Shown here piece after piece: positions 33,568-44,319 of a stretch of 64,000 bases of DNA. Positions within the stretch are counted from its first letter, which is position 1, and each line of letters starts with the position of its first letter. The translations under genes were made by a program, and so were the position numbers. Under the pieces are notes generated by a model. That model was not told the DNA's origin, ran no database searches, and was given only the letters and a program-made list of their open reading frames with translations. The stretch is taken from contig CM076947.1 in NCBI GenBank assembly GCA_039566865.1, forward strand, positions 4,967,501 to 5,031,500, in the 5' to 3' direction. This DNA comes from Aurelia coerulea (taxonomy: Eukaryota > Cnidaria > Scyphozoa > Semaeostomeae > Ulmaridae).

Positions 33568-35910
33568 ATGTCACGTAGTGAAAAGGATAAATGTGAGGGC
33601 ATAACCTCGCAGGCCGATGATTGCAGAACAGAAAACTTACTCGAAAATGAATTTGATGATGTCGCAGGTTTACTTGCAGAGTCGCGCCCACAGAGAACAA
33701 CGGAGAAGGGTCTTTCATACCGGATGGAGATGAGGGATCTACGACGGAAAAATCAAGATCGGTACAGGGAAATGATTGAAGGGCATATCGAAAGAATTTA
33801 TGATATTTTTAAAACGGGAGATGCCACAGACTTGATTGACGAATTACTTGCAAAGGTTACGCGATCTTATCAGGATTACACACGTCAGTTTGACTCGGAG
33901 GAAGAACAAATGAGTGACCCCTTGTTTCTTCAGACATTTAATAAAGTCAAAGCCGTACAACAAGAAGCTCAGTCTTGGAAGATTAATCAGCAAGCTGCTT
34001 CATCTTCTAGAAGGAAGCCTAGCTCCATAATATCAGAGGGCTCTAAATGTACTAGAAAGTCTAAATCGTCCAATTCTTCTCATAGTTCAAGCAGAACAAT
34101 GGATGACGTCATCAGAAATCGAGCGAAATTAGTAGAATTACAAACAAGAGCGCAATACTTTGAGAAAGAAAGGCAAGTAGAGCTGGAGTTAGATCGTACA
34201 CGATTGGAAAAAGAAATAGCGATTGCTAAGGCAACGGAAAAGATTCATCGAGAATATTTAAATGATGACTACGAGTTGAATTCTTTGAACGACAAGGATA
34301 TTCTTATTCCAAAAATCAGCCACGATGCTATGACACACAGCCATGAGAGAAAGCCGACTGTGTCTCATTTGCCTGATGCCTATGCAGAGTCGGAGAAGCA
34401 AAGTTTTTTGACTGTAAATGATCAACGTTCTCATATGGCACCAATCTTTAGTACACAAGCACGCCATAACCTTGGGAAAAGCAACTTGCAGCCACAGGCT
34501 ACGCCTTTCTATCCTGCTGTTGTTCCTGGTGTTGCAACCACTTCTGTTCCTGACCCAATCCCCTCTCCTGGCCTAATCCCTGGTCCTGCCCCTACATCAC
34601 TTCCTGCCCCTTCGAGCAATCATGGGAACCAGATGCTATATCGCTTGCTAGAAAAACAAGGAGAATATCTTCGTCGACAAGGTTTACCTAACGTTACTCC
34701 TGAAATATTTACTGGAGATACTTTGAAGTACAAGATTTTCACGACTTTATTTGATATGGCTGTTGATTCGAGGATTTCAGACCCAAGAGAGAAGCTTGCT
34801 TTGTTAATAGAGTTCACAAGTGGAGAGCCAAAGAATTTGATTGAAACTTGCTTGTATCAAACACCAGGATCTGGTTACCGAAGAGCAAGAGAATTGTTGG
34901 AAAAGCATTATGGAAATCCTATACAAGTTGCTAATGCACATATGGAAAAGTTGATTTCATGGCCTAAAGTTTATGATGGCGATAGCAAGAAAATGCGAGA
35001 ATTCTATGTTTATTTGGTTAAATGCCAAGGCTGCTTAACTGACGAGGAATATGTCCACGAGTTAAACACAAGTTCCTTGCTGCAAGTATTATGTTTAAAG
35101 CTACACGAGAGACTGCAGCGACAGTGGGCTACGCAGGTGTACATCATCAAGTCAAGAGAATCAAGAAGAGCAAACTTTAGTGATTTTGTAGAATTTATTG
35201 GCAAAGAAAGTGAAGTTGCAAGTGATCCCACCTTTAGCAAAGAAGCTATGTCAAAGATTCTACCAAAGAAACCATCGAATAGTTTCAGACCACAACGAGA
35301 TTCAGGAAGACCAAGAATAACATCTTTTGTGACAAAATCAAATGCAACTGGCCAGGCAAACGATTCAGTCACGAATACCAAAAACACTGATCCAGAATGC
35401 CCATTTTGTTCAGAGAAGCATTGTCTAGATAACTGCAAGACCTTTATGAATAGATCACCATTTGCAAGAAAGATGTTTGTAATCTCACATAAATTGTGCT
35501 TTGGCTGCTATTCTCCTGCGCACAGTGTTACAAATTGTACACAAAAGCTGGTATGCAGAGAGAAAGATTGCGGATTTGCACATCCAGCAGGAATGCATGG
35601 TACGCACAAGTACAAAGGAAAGGCAAAGTCTAATACGGAAGCTGCACCTCACATAAGCAATGGCTGTACGAAATGTGACGAAAACAGTGAAGATTCCATT
35701 GAAGTTCTTTCCCTGAGCGCTCTGCCAATGTTGTTGTGGCACAAGTCTAATCCGAATCACGTGATCAAAGTTTATGGAATGCTGGATAACTGTAGTCAAG
35801 GAACATTCATAAAGAAAGACATCTTAAGAAGTTTAGATGCACCAACGGTCAACACCAAGATTACCATCAAAACAATCACAGGAATGTGCAGAAGATGCAG
35901 ATATCGTTAA
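33568..35910 (+). CDS. BEL Gag and protease region
   Basis: ATG at 33568 (780 codons). The N-terminal 350 residues are charged, with a coiled-coil-like part around 190-235 and a Pro/Thr-rich linker. The Gag core (DUF1759-like) spans about 355-530 (EIFTGDTLKYKIFTTLFDMA). Cys/His zinc-binding clusters lie at about 610-680 (CPFCSEKHC; CFGCYSPAHSVTNC; CREKDCGFAH). The protease motif near 738 is MLDNCSQGTF, where LDxGS would be usual. The frame ends at 35910 just after the protease core; coding continues in the +1 frame from 35837. Some protease residues seem to be missing at the joint, so a small deletion with frameshift is more likely than programmed frameshifting, as BEL elements normally have one frame. 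Confidence 0.85.
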   Translation: MSRSEKDKCEGITSQADDCRTENLLENEFDDVAGLLAESRPQRTTEKGLSYRMEMRDLRRKNQDRYREMIEGHIERIYDIFKTGDATDLIDELLAKVTRSYQDYTRQFDSEEEQMSDPLFLQTFNKVKAVQQEAQSWKINQQAASSSRRKPSSIISEGSKCTRKSKSSNSSHSSSRTMDDVIRNRAKLVELQTRAQYFEKERQVELELDRTRLEKEIAIAKATEKIHREYLNDDYELNSLNDKDILIPKISHDAMTHSHERKPTVSHLPDAYAESEKQSFLTVNDQRSHMAPIFSTQARHNLGKSNLQPQATPFYPAVVPGVATTSVPDPIPSPGLIPGPAPTSLPAPSSNHGNQMLYRLLEKQGEYLRRQGLPNVTPEIFTGDTLKYKIFTTLFDMAVDSRISDPREKLALLIEFTSGEPKNLIETCLYQTPGSGYRRARELLEKHYGNPIQVANAHMEKLISWPKVYDGDSKKMREFYVYLVKCQGCLTDEEYVHELNTSSLLQVLCLKLHERLQRQWATQVYIIKSRESRRANFSDFVEFIGKESEVASDPTFSKEAMSKILPKKPSNSFRPQRDSGRPRITSFVTKSNATGQANDSVTNTKNTDPECPFCSEKHCLDNCKTFMNRSPFARKMFVISHKLCFGCYSPAHSVTNCTQKLVCREKDCGFAHPAGMHGTHKYKGKAKSNTEAAPHISNGCTKCDENSEDSIEVLSLSALPMLLWHKSNPNHVIKVYGMLDNCSQGTFIKKDILRSLDAPTVNTKITIKTITGMCRRCRYR

Positions 35911-38900
35911 TGATCTAATTGTATCAAGCATTGATGGGAGCAACCAAATTGATCTGCCAAAAGTTTTCAGTCGTCGTGATCTTCCAGTTGACCAAGATGA
36001 GATACCTACACCAGAAAGAGTGAGAAGATGGTCGCATTTACAAGACATAGCAGATGATATTCCGGATCTTGACTGTGACGTCCCGATTGGTCTTTTAATT
36101 GGAGTTAATTGCCCAGCTGTTTTGCGACCAATAGAGGTTATCAAAGAAGAGAATGGCGGTCCGTTTGCGCAAAGGACTGCGTTTGGATGGTGCATTGTTG
36201 GTCCCTTATCGAGTGGACAGTCTGCTTTGAATAGTTTGAGATGCAATCGAATTGCTGTTACCGATGCAACTACAAATCAATATTCACAACATTATTTTGC
36301 AGTCCAAGATGAAGTGAAAGATGTGAATTCAGCAACAGTTTTGATGGATATGTATAGAAAGGAATTTAACAAGCCAACTCCTAAAGAAATGAAGAAGCAG
36401 TTGCAGAAAGGTGTAATGCATCCTCCACAATCTACAACTGAAAAAGTATCGACGAGAAGTTCCCTGCAGCATGATGAAAAATCGAATTCGAGAGAAGATG
36501 AAAAATTATTGGCAAAGATTGAAAAGGAGATTACCTTGGTTGATGGTCATTATCAGTTACCTCTACCTTTCCGTGAAGACAATGTGAAAATGCCTAACAA
36601 TCGTAAGCAAGTTGAGCAGAGAGCTCTTTGGATAAAGAAAAAATTTGCAGATGAACAATACAAACTAGATTATGTGGCATTCATGAACGATATTATCAGC
36701 AAAGGATATGCTAGAAAGGTATCCGAGTCAAGAATGAAAGTAGAAGAGGGTAAAACATGGTACCTACCACACCATGGCGTATATCACCCTAAAAAACCAG
36801 GCAAGATTCGCGTAGTGTTTGATTGCAGTTGCAGCTACAAAGGAACATCACTGACTGAAGAACTCCTGCAAGGTCCAAACTTGACAAATTCTTTAGTTGG
36901 AGTTTTAACAAGATTTCGATTGGAACCAGTCGCTTTCATGGCAGACATCGAGGCTATGTTCTACCAGGTTCATGTTCCGGAAAGTCAACAAAGCTTTCTA
37001 CGTTTCTTGTGGTGGCCCAATGGTAACACAGATGAATGTTTGGTTGAGTATGAGATGTGTGTTCATACATTTGGAGCAATTAGTTCTCCGGCTTGCGCTA
37101 ATTTTGCACTTCAAAAGACAGCTGAAGACAACAAGGAAAAATTTGGATGTGAAGCATCAAAGAGTGTAAAAGAAGATTTCTACATCGACGATTTCCTGAA
37201 GTCAAAAGATAGTACTGAATCTGCAATTGATCTCATTTCCCAAACAAAGAAGATGTGTGCTTCAGGAGGTTTCAATCTGACCAAGTTTGTATCTAATGAC
37301 AGAACTGTAATAGAATCTGTCCCAGACAAAGATCGTTCAAAGAATATCAAGAATCTCAACTTGGAACTAGATTCTCTACCGGTTGAGAGAGCACTTGGAA
37401 TGTCATGGAATATTGAGAATGACACATTGAACTTTCGAATTACACTCAAAGATCTACCGCTTACTCGAAGAGGTATTCTAGCAACTGTCAGTTCAATTTA
37501 TGATCCACTTGGATTGGTGAGTCCACTTCTATTACATGGAAAGCGAATTCTACAACAAATAGTGGCTGACAAGAAGAGCTGGGACGACTGGGTCTCCCAG
37601 GAGCAACGATCTGCTTGGGAAAAATGGAGAAAGGACTTACAAGTCTTGGTATACATCGAAATCAAAAGAAGTTTCAAGCCATCACACTTTGGAAAGATTG
37701 TGTCTGCCCAGATTCATCATTTTTCAGATGCAAGTGAGGTTGGATACGGTGAAGCAAGCTATTTACGATTACTAGACGATCATGGCCAAATTTCAAACAC
37801 CCTTGTCATGGCAAAATCAAGAGTTGCACCCTTGAAAACATTCACAATACCACGCCTAGAACTGACAGCTGCAACGGTGGCAGTCAAAGTTGGTTACTTG
37901 CTATTTAAAGAGCTACAAATTGGCAATTTGCTAGAATATTATTGGACAGATTCGCAATTGGTTTTGCAGTATTTGAGCAATGAGAAGAGAAGATTCCATG
38001 TTTTTGTCGCTAATAGAGTCAAGTTGATACACGATTACACTGACGTAGACCAGTGGAGGCACGTGGAATCAAAGAACAATCCTGCAGATCATGCGTCATG
38101 AGGGCTTACAGGAAAGAAATTTATCGAATGCAGTGAATGGTTTAGTGGCCCAAACTTTTTGAAACAATCTGAAGATAATTGGCCAAGCAGTTCAATCGAG
38201 AGAGAAGTAGATGACAGTGATCCTGAAGTAAAGAAAGATGTAAAGGTCAATGCTACTGATGTCAAAGAGAGAAATCATGTTTTATCACAGCTAGAGAAAT
38301 ATTCAACTAGCTGGTATCGGATGAAAAGAGTGCTAGCTATCATCATGAAGGTAATCAAACAAAAGAGTTTCAATCGCGTTGACGTTGCAGTTGAAGATTT
38401 GCAAGAAGCTGAGAAGTTACTTTTCAAGTGGGTACAGAACGAAGCCTTTGAAGAACAGCTCAAAGTTTTGACAGATTCAGATTTTGATAAAGATACACGC
38501 GCGAGCAAGAAGGAAAGAAAGAAGTTCTTACGAAAGAACGATATCCTCGTGCAGCTAGATCCTTTCGTAGACCAATTTGGAATTTTGCGAGCCGGTGGAC
38601 GTTTGAAAAAGTCTGACTTGGAAGAAAATATCAAGCATCCCATTATTCTTCCAAACAAAGGAAAGATATCAAGGCTTATAGTAGAGAGCTGTCACAGAAG
38701 AGTAAGTCATCAAGGTCGCGGGATAACAATGAATGAGATTAGGAACTCTGGATACTGGATATTACAATGTAACACACTGGTACGCAAAGCTATATCTGAC
38801 TGTGTTCAATGTCGATTTCTCAGAGGTCATCGTGGAGAGCAAAGGATGGCAGATTTGCCGAGCGATCGAATGCAAGAAGCCCCACCATTCACCTACAGTG

Positions 38901-39844
38901 CAGTTGACTACTTTGGCCCATTTTACATAAAGGAGAAGCGGAAAGAACTAAAACGATATGGTTGTCTATTCACGTGTTTGACGAGTCGTGCAGTTCATAT
39001 CGAGGTATCACACACCCTTGAAACAGATTCCTTCATCATGGCCCTACGTAGATTCATCAACATCAGAGGCAACATTCGACAGCTACGTTCTGACTGGGGA
39101 ACCAATTTCGTTGGCGCAGAAAGAGAACTCCGCGATGCTGTTAAGGAGATGGATCATGACAGGATTAAGCGAGAGCTACTTAACGAAGGAGCTGATTATC
39201 TTCTCATCAAATGGAAAAGAAACCCACCATCAGCTAGCCATATGGGTGGCATCTGGGAGAGACAAATACGATCGGTACGGGCAATTTTGTCTGCTCTCTT
39301 TCAAGTTCATGGAACATCTCTCAATGATGAAGCTTTACGTACCTTCATGGCAGAAGCAACAGGTATCCTGAATTCAAGACCCTTGACAGTTGACAACATG
39401 AACAGTCCGGATTGCTTGCCTCTTTCTCCGAACAATTTATTGACGATGAAGACGAAGGTTATACTACCTCCACCGGGTAATTTCTCGTGGGTTGACATGT
39501 ATTCAAGGAAGTACTGGCGCAGAGTTCAACATTTAGCAGACGAGTTTTGGAAAAGATGGCGCAAAGAATATTTGCAGAATCAGCAGACGAGAACCAAGTG
39601 GTACAATCAAAGAGATAATTTCAAAGTTGGAGACATCGTACTTATCGTTCAAGAGAATGTTTCAAGAAACGAATGGAAAAGAGGGAGGATCGTTGATGTA
39701 CCAGAAGATAGCGAGGGACTTGTTCGTAGCGTTCGCGTGAAAATTGGAAGCAAAACTGGTCACTCAGAACAAGTTTTAGAGCGCCCAATCAACAAGCTTG
39801 TTCTTCTATGTTCCACTGAAGACGTTGAAGAAGCAATAGTATAG
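35837..39844 (+). pseudogene. BEL reverse transcriptase, RNase H and integrase, one stop
   Basis: One frame from 35837 to 39844 interrupted only by TGA at 38099-38101. RT: VRIVF-like start near 36800, AFMADIEAMFYQV near 36935, and the YIDD catalytic motif near 37180-37191. RNase H: FSDASEVGYGEA near 37724. The stop falls after RNase H. Integrase: HHCC finger (SCHRRVSHQ...DCVQCRF, 38690-38825); catalytic residues in YSAVDYFGPF (near 38900), RSDWGTNF (near 39090) and GGIWERQ (near 39253). A DUF5641-type C-terminal domain follows (FKVGDIVLIVQENVSRNEWK). All named catalytic residues are present. No intact polyprotein can be made from this copy. Confidence 0.9.
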
Positions 39845-39932
39845 TGGTTCAGTTCCTGCCGAGGAGCCATATATATATTTAAGAGAAAATGCTCTATACA
39901 ATCAAAGACATATCACATTTTGGGGAGCCAGA

Positions 39933-40389
39933 TGTTGCTGCACAGGAGAGCTCATTGTTTATTTGTTATTGTTTTATAGTTGAACACCTTTATCATTTAA
40001 TCAATGGACGTATTGTTTATTGAGTACGGGACACAAAGGACGCATTAGCGCACCGAACTAAGACGTTGCACGCTTAGATTTGTTTTGATTTTCTTGTTTT
40101 TTTGGAACGTTGTTTACGAATTACGAAGATGGCGCTTGCAGTAAGGGTTTACGAATATTGTAAGTATGTTTTCCTTGAGTTTATCGTTTCTTTTTCGCTT
40201 TATTCGTTGGTAGGCAAGCATTATTTATATTTTTCGTTTGTTTGTTTCTAGCGAAAACCACATTCACATTCACATTCATATTCATATGTACTATCCATAC
40301 GTTGCTAAACTAGCGGATTTGAATTCGTGCGTATTCGAAGAAGGTCCCATATTTTTACTGGCAATTCTAAGAGGCTTGGCGCCACCTCA
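39933..40389 (+). repeat. BEL 3' LTR
   Basis: 457 bp. Compared with the 5' LTR I see two single-base differences (near 40008 and 40337) and one extra 6-bp unit near 40275. Confidence 0.92.
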
Positions 40390-40770
40390 ATTAATTTCAC
40401 TCATGACAATGTCTTTGTAAGCCATTTGCACTCTGGGAGTGTGATTATCAAATGTAGATCAAATTCCCAGCACATCCTACATTTTGGTATGAAGAAACTC
40501 AAGAACAGGGTATTGTTTTTAAAATTTGACTTTGGGACAGGGTATCATTTTCGGGAATTTTACTCGGGGACAGTGTGCCTTATTAGATTTTCCAGCAGCA
40601 TGTCCCCGCATTTTTGTAGACCCCCCTTGGGAGGTTCAATTTTTCGAAATTTAAGAAACAGCCGTACCTGATTTTTATACAAGGCTAAGAAGCTTTTGCA
40701 ATTTGCAGTTTTGATAATGAATAGGTGAAGATTGATGTGTTTTAAACTCGGAGTTTTGTAGAATAGGTTA
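40390..40770. other. No gene seen
   Basis: Single-copy-looking flank of the BEL element. No feature recognised. Confidence 0.5.
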
Positions 40771-41340
40771 AAGCCGGCCTTACATGGTCAGATTTTGTCA
40801 AATTCGATTTGTCAAATCAGTGTTTGCTTCAGATTTGTCGAATTGAATGTGAGCTTTTACATGGTCAGATTTAATCGAAGTGTCTACGTTATCAAAATTC
40901 CCAAAACTTTAGCAGAAAATAGATGAAGAAGTTGCTTCAGCAGCGATAATAATCGGTTTGGTGCTTAAAAATGCAAAAATAAAACAAAACGTTGAACACA
41001 ATGGAGAAAGGACTGGCTCCTACAACGTGCAGTGCATGTGACTTAGGATGCTCTCTTAAAAACTTGCGTTTCACAGAGGAACAGGATTACAACAATTACT
41101 TAAGGATGACTGCCAAAGATTTTGACGAAATCCTTGAAATTATTGAGCCAGACATCACAAAGCAGGGTACTAACATGCGACAAGCAGTTCCTGCAAAAGT
41201 AAAGTTACCTGCTACCTTACATTTTTGTCTTATGGATTTTCTTACACTGACCTGCAGTACCAATTCAGAATTCACAACTCAAAATTGAGCAATTTTGTCC
41301 CAATGATTTGCGACAAAATATATGAAAAATCGGCCTGATT
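40771..41340 (+). mobile_element. Truncated Harbinger element
   Basis: AGCCGGCCTTACATGGTCAG near 40774 looks like a Harbinger end, and TTACATGGTCAGATTT recurs about 75 bp later. A short frame starting near 40992-41000 encodes the N-terminal region of a Harbinger transposase. The sequence stops before the catalytic part. Near 41310-41335 GACAAAATATATG...CGGCC may be a decayed opposite end, so this may be an internally deleted copy. Confidence 0.55.
41001..41288 (+). pseudogene. Harbinger transposase N-terminal fragment
   Basis: EQDYNNYLRMTAKDFDEILE, then IIEPDITKQGTNMRQAVPAK and VKLPATLHF, match the segment just before the helix-turn-helix of Harbinger transposases (compare the LRMPPDRFKHLLDLIHP segment in the copy at 28 kb). 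No catalytic residues remain; the last ~20 residues are unrelated. Confidence 0.7.
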
Positions 41341-41964
41341 ATAGAATGCAGGTCCCACGCAAGCTATCCACAGTGGCAACCAACAACCCACACAGTCGGT
41401 CATTGTTATTTTGAGCAATTAGCACGTAGTCTGATAGTGTTGTGTGGGTAATTATGTACAAACATTGCACGTACATTGTTCTGAACAAAGGAAGCTTATT
41501 GTTTCTTACTAACACACTACAACACTCTTTTTAACAAATGAGGCAACACCAATAGGTACTGTAGGGCTGGTTCTGGTTCGAAAGCTAAGAAACAACCCTA
41601 ACTGAATTTAAAAAGCTAAGGAACTGTATTAAAACTGTATTTCCAGTTTTTCTTTTATGTTTTTTTTCACCAGCGTTTATCGTAATTTTGGGAATTTCGG
41701 GTAATTTCGGAGGCCGTTATTTCATACCTTCATTTAAAAAAACCATTATTTTCAACACTCACCTTTCGTGTTTTTGTTCTCAAAGTTTTCACCTCCCTTC
41801 GGCGGCCTCTTCAGTGAGTTTTAATTTTCCTATCACACTCAAAATGTTTTTGACAGTTTTATAGCAACTGCTCCTACATTGTTTTGAGTGCGAATTATGT
41901 TTTTACTTGTTTTGAGATCTTACAAAGTAATTTGGGAGCCCTTTTGACAAAACAAATTAACTTT
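41341..41964. other. No gene seen
   Basis: AT-rich sequence; no coding or structured element identified. Confidence 0.5.
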
Positions 41965-42080
41965 ACACTTCCAGCATTAAAAATATAAGAAACAAGTAAG
42001 AAACTGTTGGTAGCAAAATGGCCCCGAAATTATAAGAGACTGCCTACCAGCCCTGGACCTTAATTTCTTATAAAAAAATG
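41965..42080 (-). repeat. Dispersed repeat end, copy 2
   Basis: Reverse complement of the copy at 50022-50130. Runs from GCATTAAAAATATAAGAAAC to CTGGACCTTAATTTCTTATA. It belongs to the family described at 7650-7745. Confidence 0.75.
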
Positions 42081-42374
42081 TATACAAGTAGTGAAGATTT
42101 GGATTTAGGCTTACTCGGCCCTCATAGCTTCAAACTCACCGAGGAGGCTCAAGCACAGCTTGTAGGTAACATCACTAATCTTGAAAGTTACGCCACATCA
42201 TTAATGCACTGTACTGTTAGTCTTAATCTTTCCTTCCAAACACTGTCACAGCCCTGCAATAATACTGCAGAGAAAAACAAAGACAAAGAAGCAGCATCAG
42301 GATCGTCTACTTCGCCAGGCATTATTCACTGCCTCTTTCCATTCATGGTAATTGCCATGGCAATTGATGTGTGA
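42081..42374 (+). CDS. Hypothetical short frame
   Basis: About 98 codons, containing LGLLGPHSFKLTEEAQAQLV and LESYATSLMHCTVSLNLSFQ, so it looks protein-like and amphipathic. The first codons lie in the end of the dispersed repeat. No domain recognised; it could be an exon fragment. Weak support. Confidence 0.25.
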   Translation, partial: YTSSEDLDLGLLGPHSFKLTEEAQAQLVGNITNLESYATSLMHCTVSLNLSFQTLSQPCNNTAEKNKDKEAASGSSTSPGIIHCLFPFMVIAMAIDV

Positions 42375-42484
42375 CAAAAGAAAACGACTTCTGTTTTGAA
42401 GAATAATGTCTCTTTCCATGGAAACCAGTTGAGTGCAATAGTATAATAAACATAATTGTTAATTATAAAGTTACGCAATACGCA

Positions 42485-43505
42485 TCATGTGCCTTCATTG
42501 AAAGGGGGCAGAACTTATTTGCTGTTTATCAAACAGGGCCTCAAAGTATTTTCTCTCTATCGAATGGGGGCTCAAAGTATCTGCCGTTTAGTAATGAAAG
42601 GAGTCCATGTATTGCTCGTTTATCAAATGGAAGTTCAAAGTCTTTGCTACTTATGAAAAGGCCTGCAACATATTTGCCACCTTTATCGACAGGAGGCTTC
42701 ACGTATTTGCTTTTTGTCGGTAGGGGCCCAGTGTATTTGCCGTTTATCAAACAGGGGCTAAACGTATTTGCCGCCTATAAACCGGGGGCTCAATGCATTT
42801 GCCGTTTATTGAACGGTGGCTCGAAGTATTTGCTGTCTATTGAATGGGGGCTCAAAGTATCTGCCGTTTAGTAATGAGAGGGGTCCATGTATTGCTCGTT
42901 TATCAAAAGGAAGTTCAAAGTCTTTGTTGCTTATTAAAAGGCCTGCAACGCATTTGCCCCTTTATCGACAGGGGGATTCACGTACTTGCTTTTTATCGGT
43001 AGGGGCCCAATGTATTTGCCGTTTATCAAACAGGGGCTAAACGTATTTGCCGCCTATAAACCGGGGGGCTCAATGTATTTGCCGTTTATTGAGGGGGGGC
43101 TCAAAGTATTTGCTGTCTATTGAATGGGGGCTCAAAGTATCTGCCGTTTCGTAATGAGAAGGGTCCATGTATTGCTCGTTTATCAAAAGGAAGTTCAAAG
43201 TCTTTGTTGCTTATTAAAAGGCCTGCAACGTATTTGCCCCTTTATCGACAGGGGGATTCACGTACTTGCTTTTTGTCGGTAGGGGGCACAGCGTATTTGC
43301 CGTTTATCAAACAGGGGCTAAACATATTTGCCGTCTATCGAGCGGGGGCTCACAGTAGTTGCCGTCTATTGAATGAGGTATAAAAGTATCTGCCGTTTAG
43401 TAATGAAAGGGGTCCATGTATTGCTCGTTTATCAAAAGGAAGTTCAAAGTCTTTGCTGCTTATCAAAAGGCCTGCAACGTATTTGCCCCTTTATCGACAG
43501 GGGGC
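42485..43505. repeat. Hierarchical minisatellite (~31-bp monomers in ~280-bp units)
   Basis: Monomers of about 29-33 bp have the form GGGGGCTCAAAGTATTTGCCG plus TTTATC(A/G)A. Nine different monomers in fixed order make a unit of about 280 bp. The landmark GTATCTGCCGTTTAGTAATG (one base changed in the third unit) recurs at about 42575, 42857, 43137 and 43390, giving periods near 281, 280 and 255. Between units identity is far higher than between monomers. Long frames across it are by-products of sparse stops. Confidence 0.9.
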
Positions 43506-43920
43506 AACATGAAAATTTTACAAAAAATTGATGAAAAATGCCCGATCGACTTTGGCCGATTCTGAAGCGGATAAATGTCGAAACTCAAAACAAACTTTTG
43601 GAGGACATTATTTGAACCCTTTTTAAGGTATTTAATCATTAACCTCGAGTTTGCAAGTGCATTTAATAGGAAAACGAGCCCAATCCATTTGAGAGGAAAA
43701 AAGGGCCTAAGTGGAAATTTTTGGTTTTTCACCACAGCTTTGAAAAAAGAAAGGGCTGTTATTCTGCGAGTTTTCGAGATAAATTCGAGATTAAAAGTGT
43801 TTTAGTGAAAGAATACGGTTTCCCGTACGGTCAAGTGAAAGAATACGGCCAACTGTTTCTAGCAAGCTCCTGGTAGACCACATGTCTCCAACCAGTGCTA
43901 TTTTTCTCACTTCTAGGTTC
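43506..43920. other. No gene seen
   Basis: A repeated AAAGAATACGG(T/C) motif lies at 43808 and 43839. No supported coding region. Confidence 0.5.
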
Positions 43921-43927
43921 TGCTCAG

Positions 43928-44290
43928 GTTTGCAGGGAGCTTGCCGAGGAAGTTATATTTTATCGCAACCAGACATTTGCCACAAACACCAAACGCACCT
44001 ATAGCACTCATCGGAATGCATATTTGCGATTTTGTCTCAACATGGACTTGCCCTCAGTCCCAGCTTCGTCTCAGACGATTTGCTTGTATGCTGCCTTTTT
44101 GGCCCGCTCCCTAAAATTTTCTAGTATCAAGCAGTATCTTGGCATAATTATCCTCATGCACAAGGAATTTGGGTTACCCAACCCCCTCCTAGACAACTGC
44201 CATGTCTCATCTCTTCTCACTGGTGTGAAGAGGGTACTTGGCAATACTCCTCAACAGAAGCTCCCCGTCACTTTAGATGGACTCACCTAG
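43928..44290 (+). pseudogene. Tyrosine recombinase core-binding domain fragment
   Basis: Starts after a possible splice acceptor (TTCTGCTCAG). Reads CRELAEEVIFYRNQTFATNT, then KRTYSTHRNAYLRFCLNMDL and RSLKFSSIKQYLGIIILMHK, ending LLTGVKRVLGNTPQQKLPVT before TAG. This is the helical N-terminal domain of phage-integrase-type recombinases as in Crypton or DIRS-like elements. It differs clearly from the DIRS recombinase at 17.4 kb. The catalytic domain is absent. Confidence 0.7.
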
Positions 44291-44319
44291 TTTAGGTGGA
44301 CATTTTGGCTAGCTCAAAT

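Larger units (their letters stand above)
32992..40389 (+). mobile_element. BEL/Pao LTR retrotransposon, nearly full length
   Basis: Two LTRs (451 and 457 bp) enclose gag-protease and RT-RNase H-integrase regions in BEL order. LTRs begin TGTTGCTGCACAGG and end CACCTCA. The right LTR follows a purine-rich TTTTGGGGAGCCAGA tract. Flanks ATTAG and ATTAA give an imperfect 5-bp target duplication. No convincing tRNA primer site could be named. LTRs differ by two substitutions and one 6-bp repeat-unit indel, so the insertion is young. The coding region has two breaks. Confidence 0.93.

Noticed and set aside
38099..38101. TGA in the BEL polyprotein as programmed read-through
   Set aside because: No known BEL element uses it, and the same copy has a second lesion.
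42456..43383. Several frames through the hierarchical minisatellite (repeated YLPFIKQG-like text)
   Set aside because: Text simply follows the repeat monomer and shifts frame between units.
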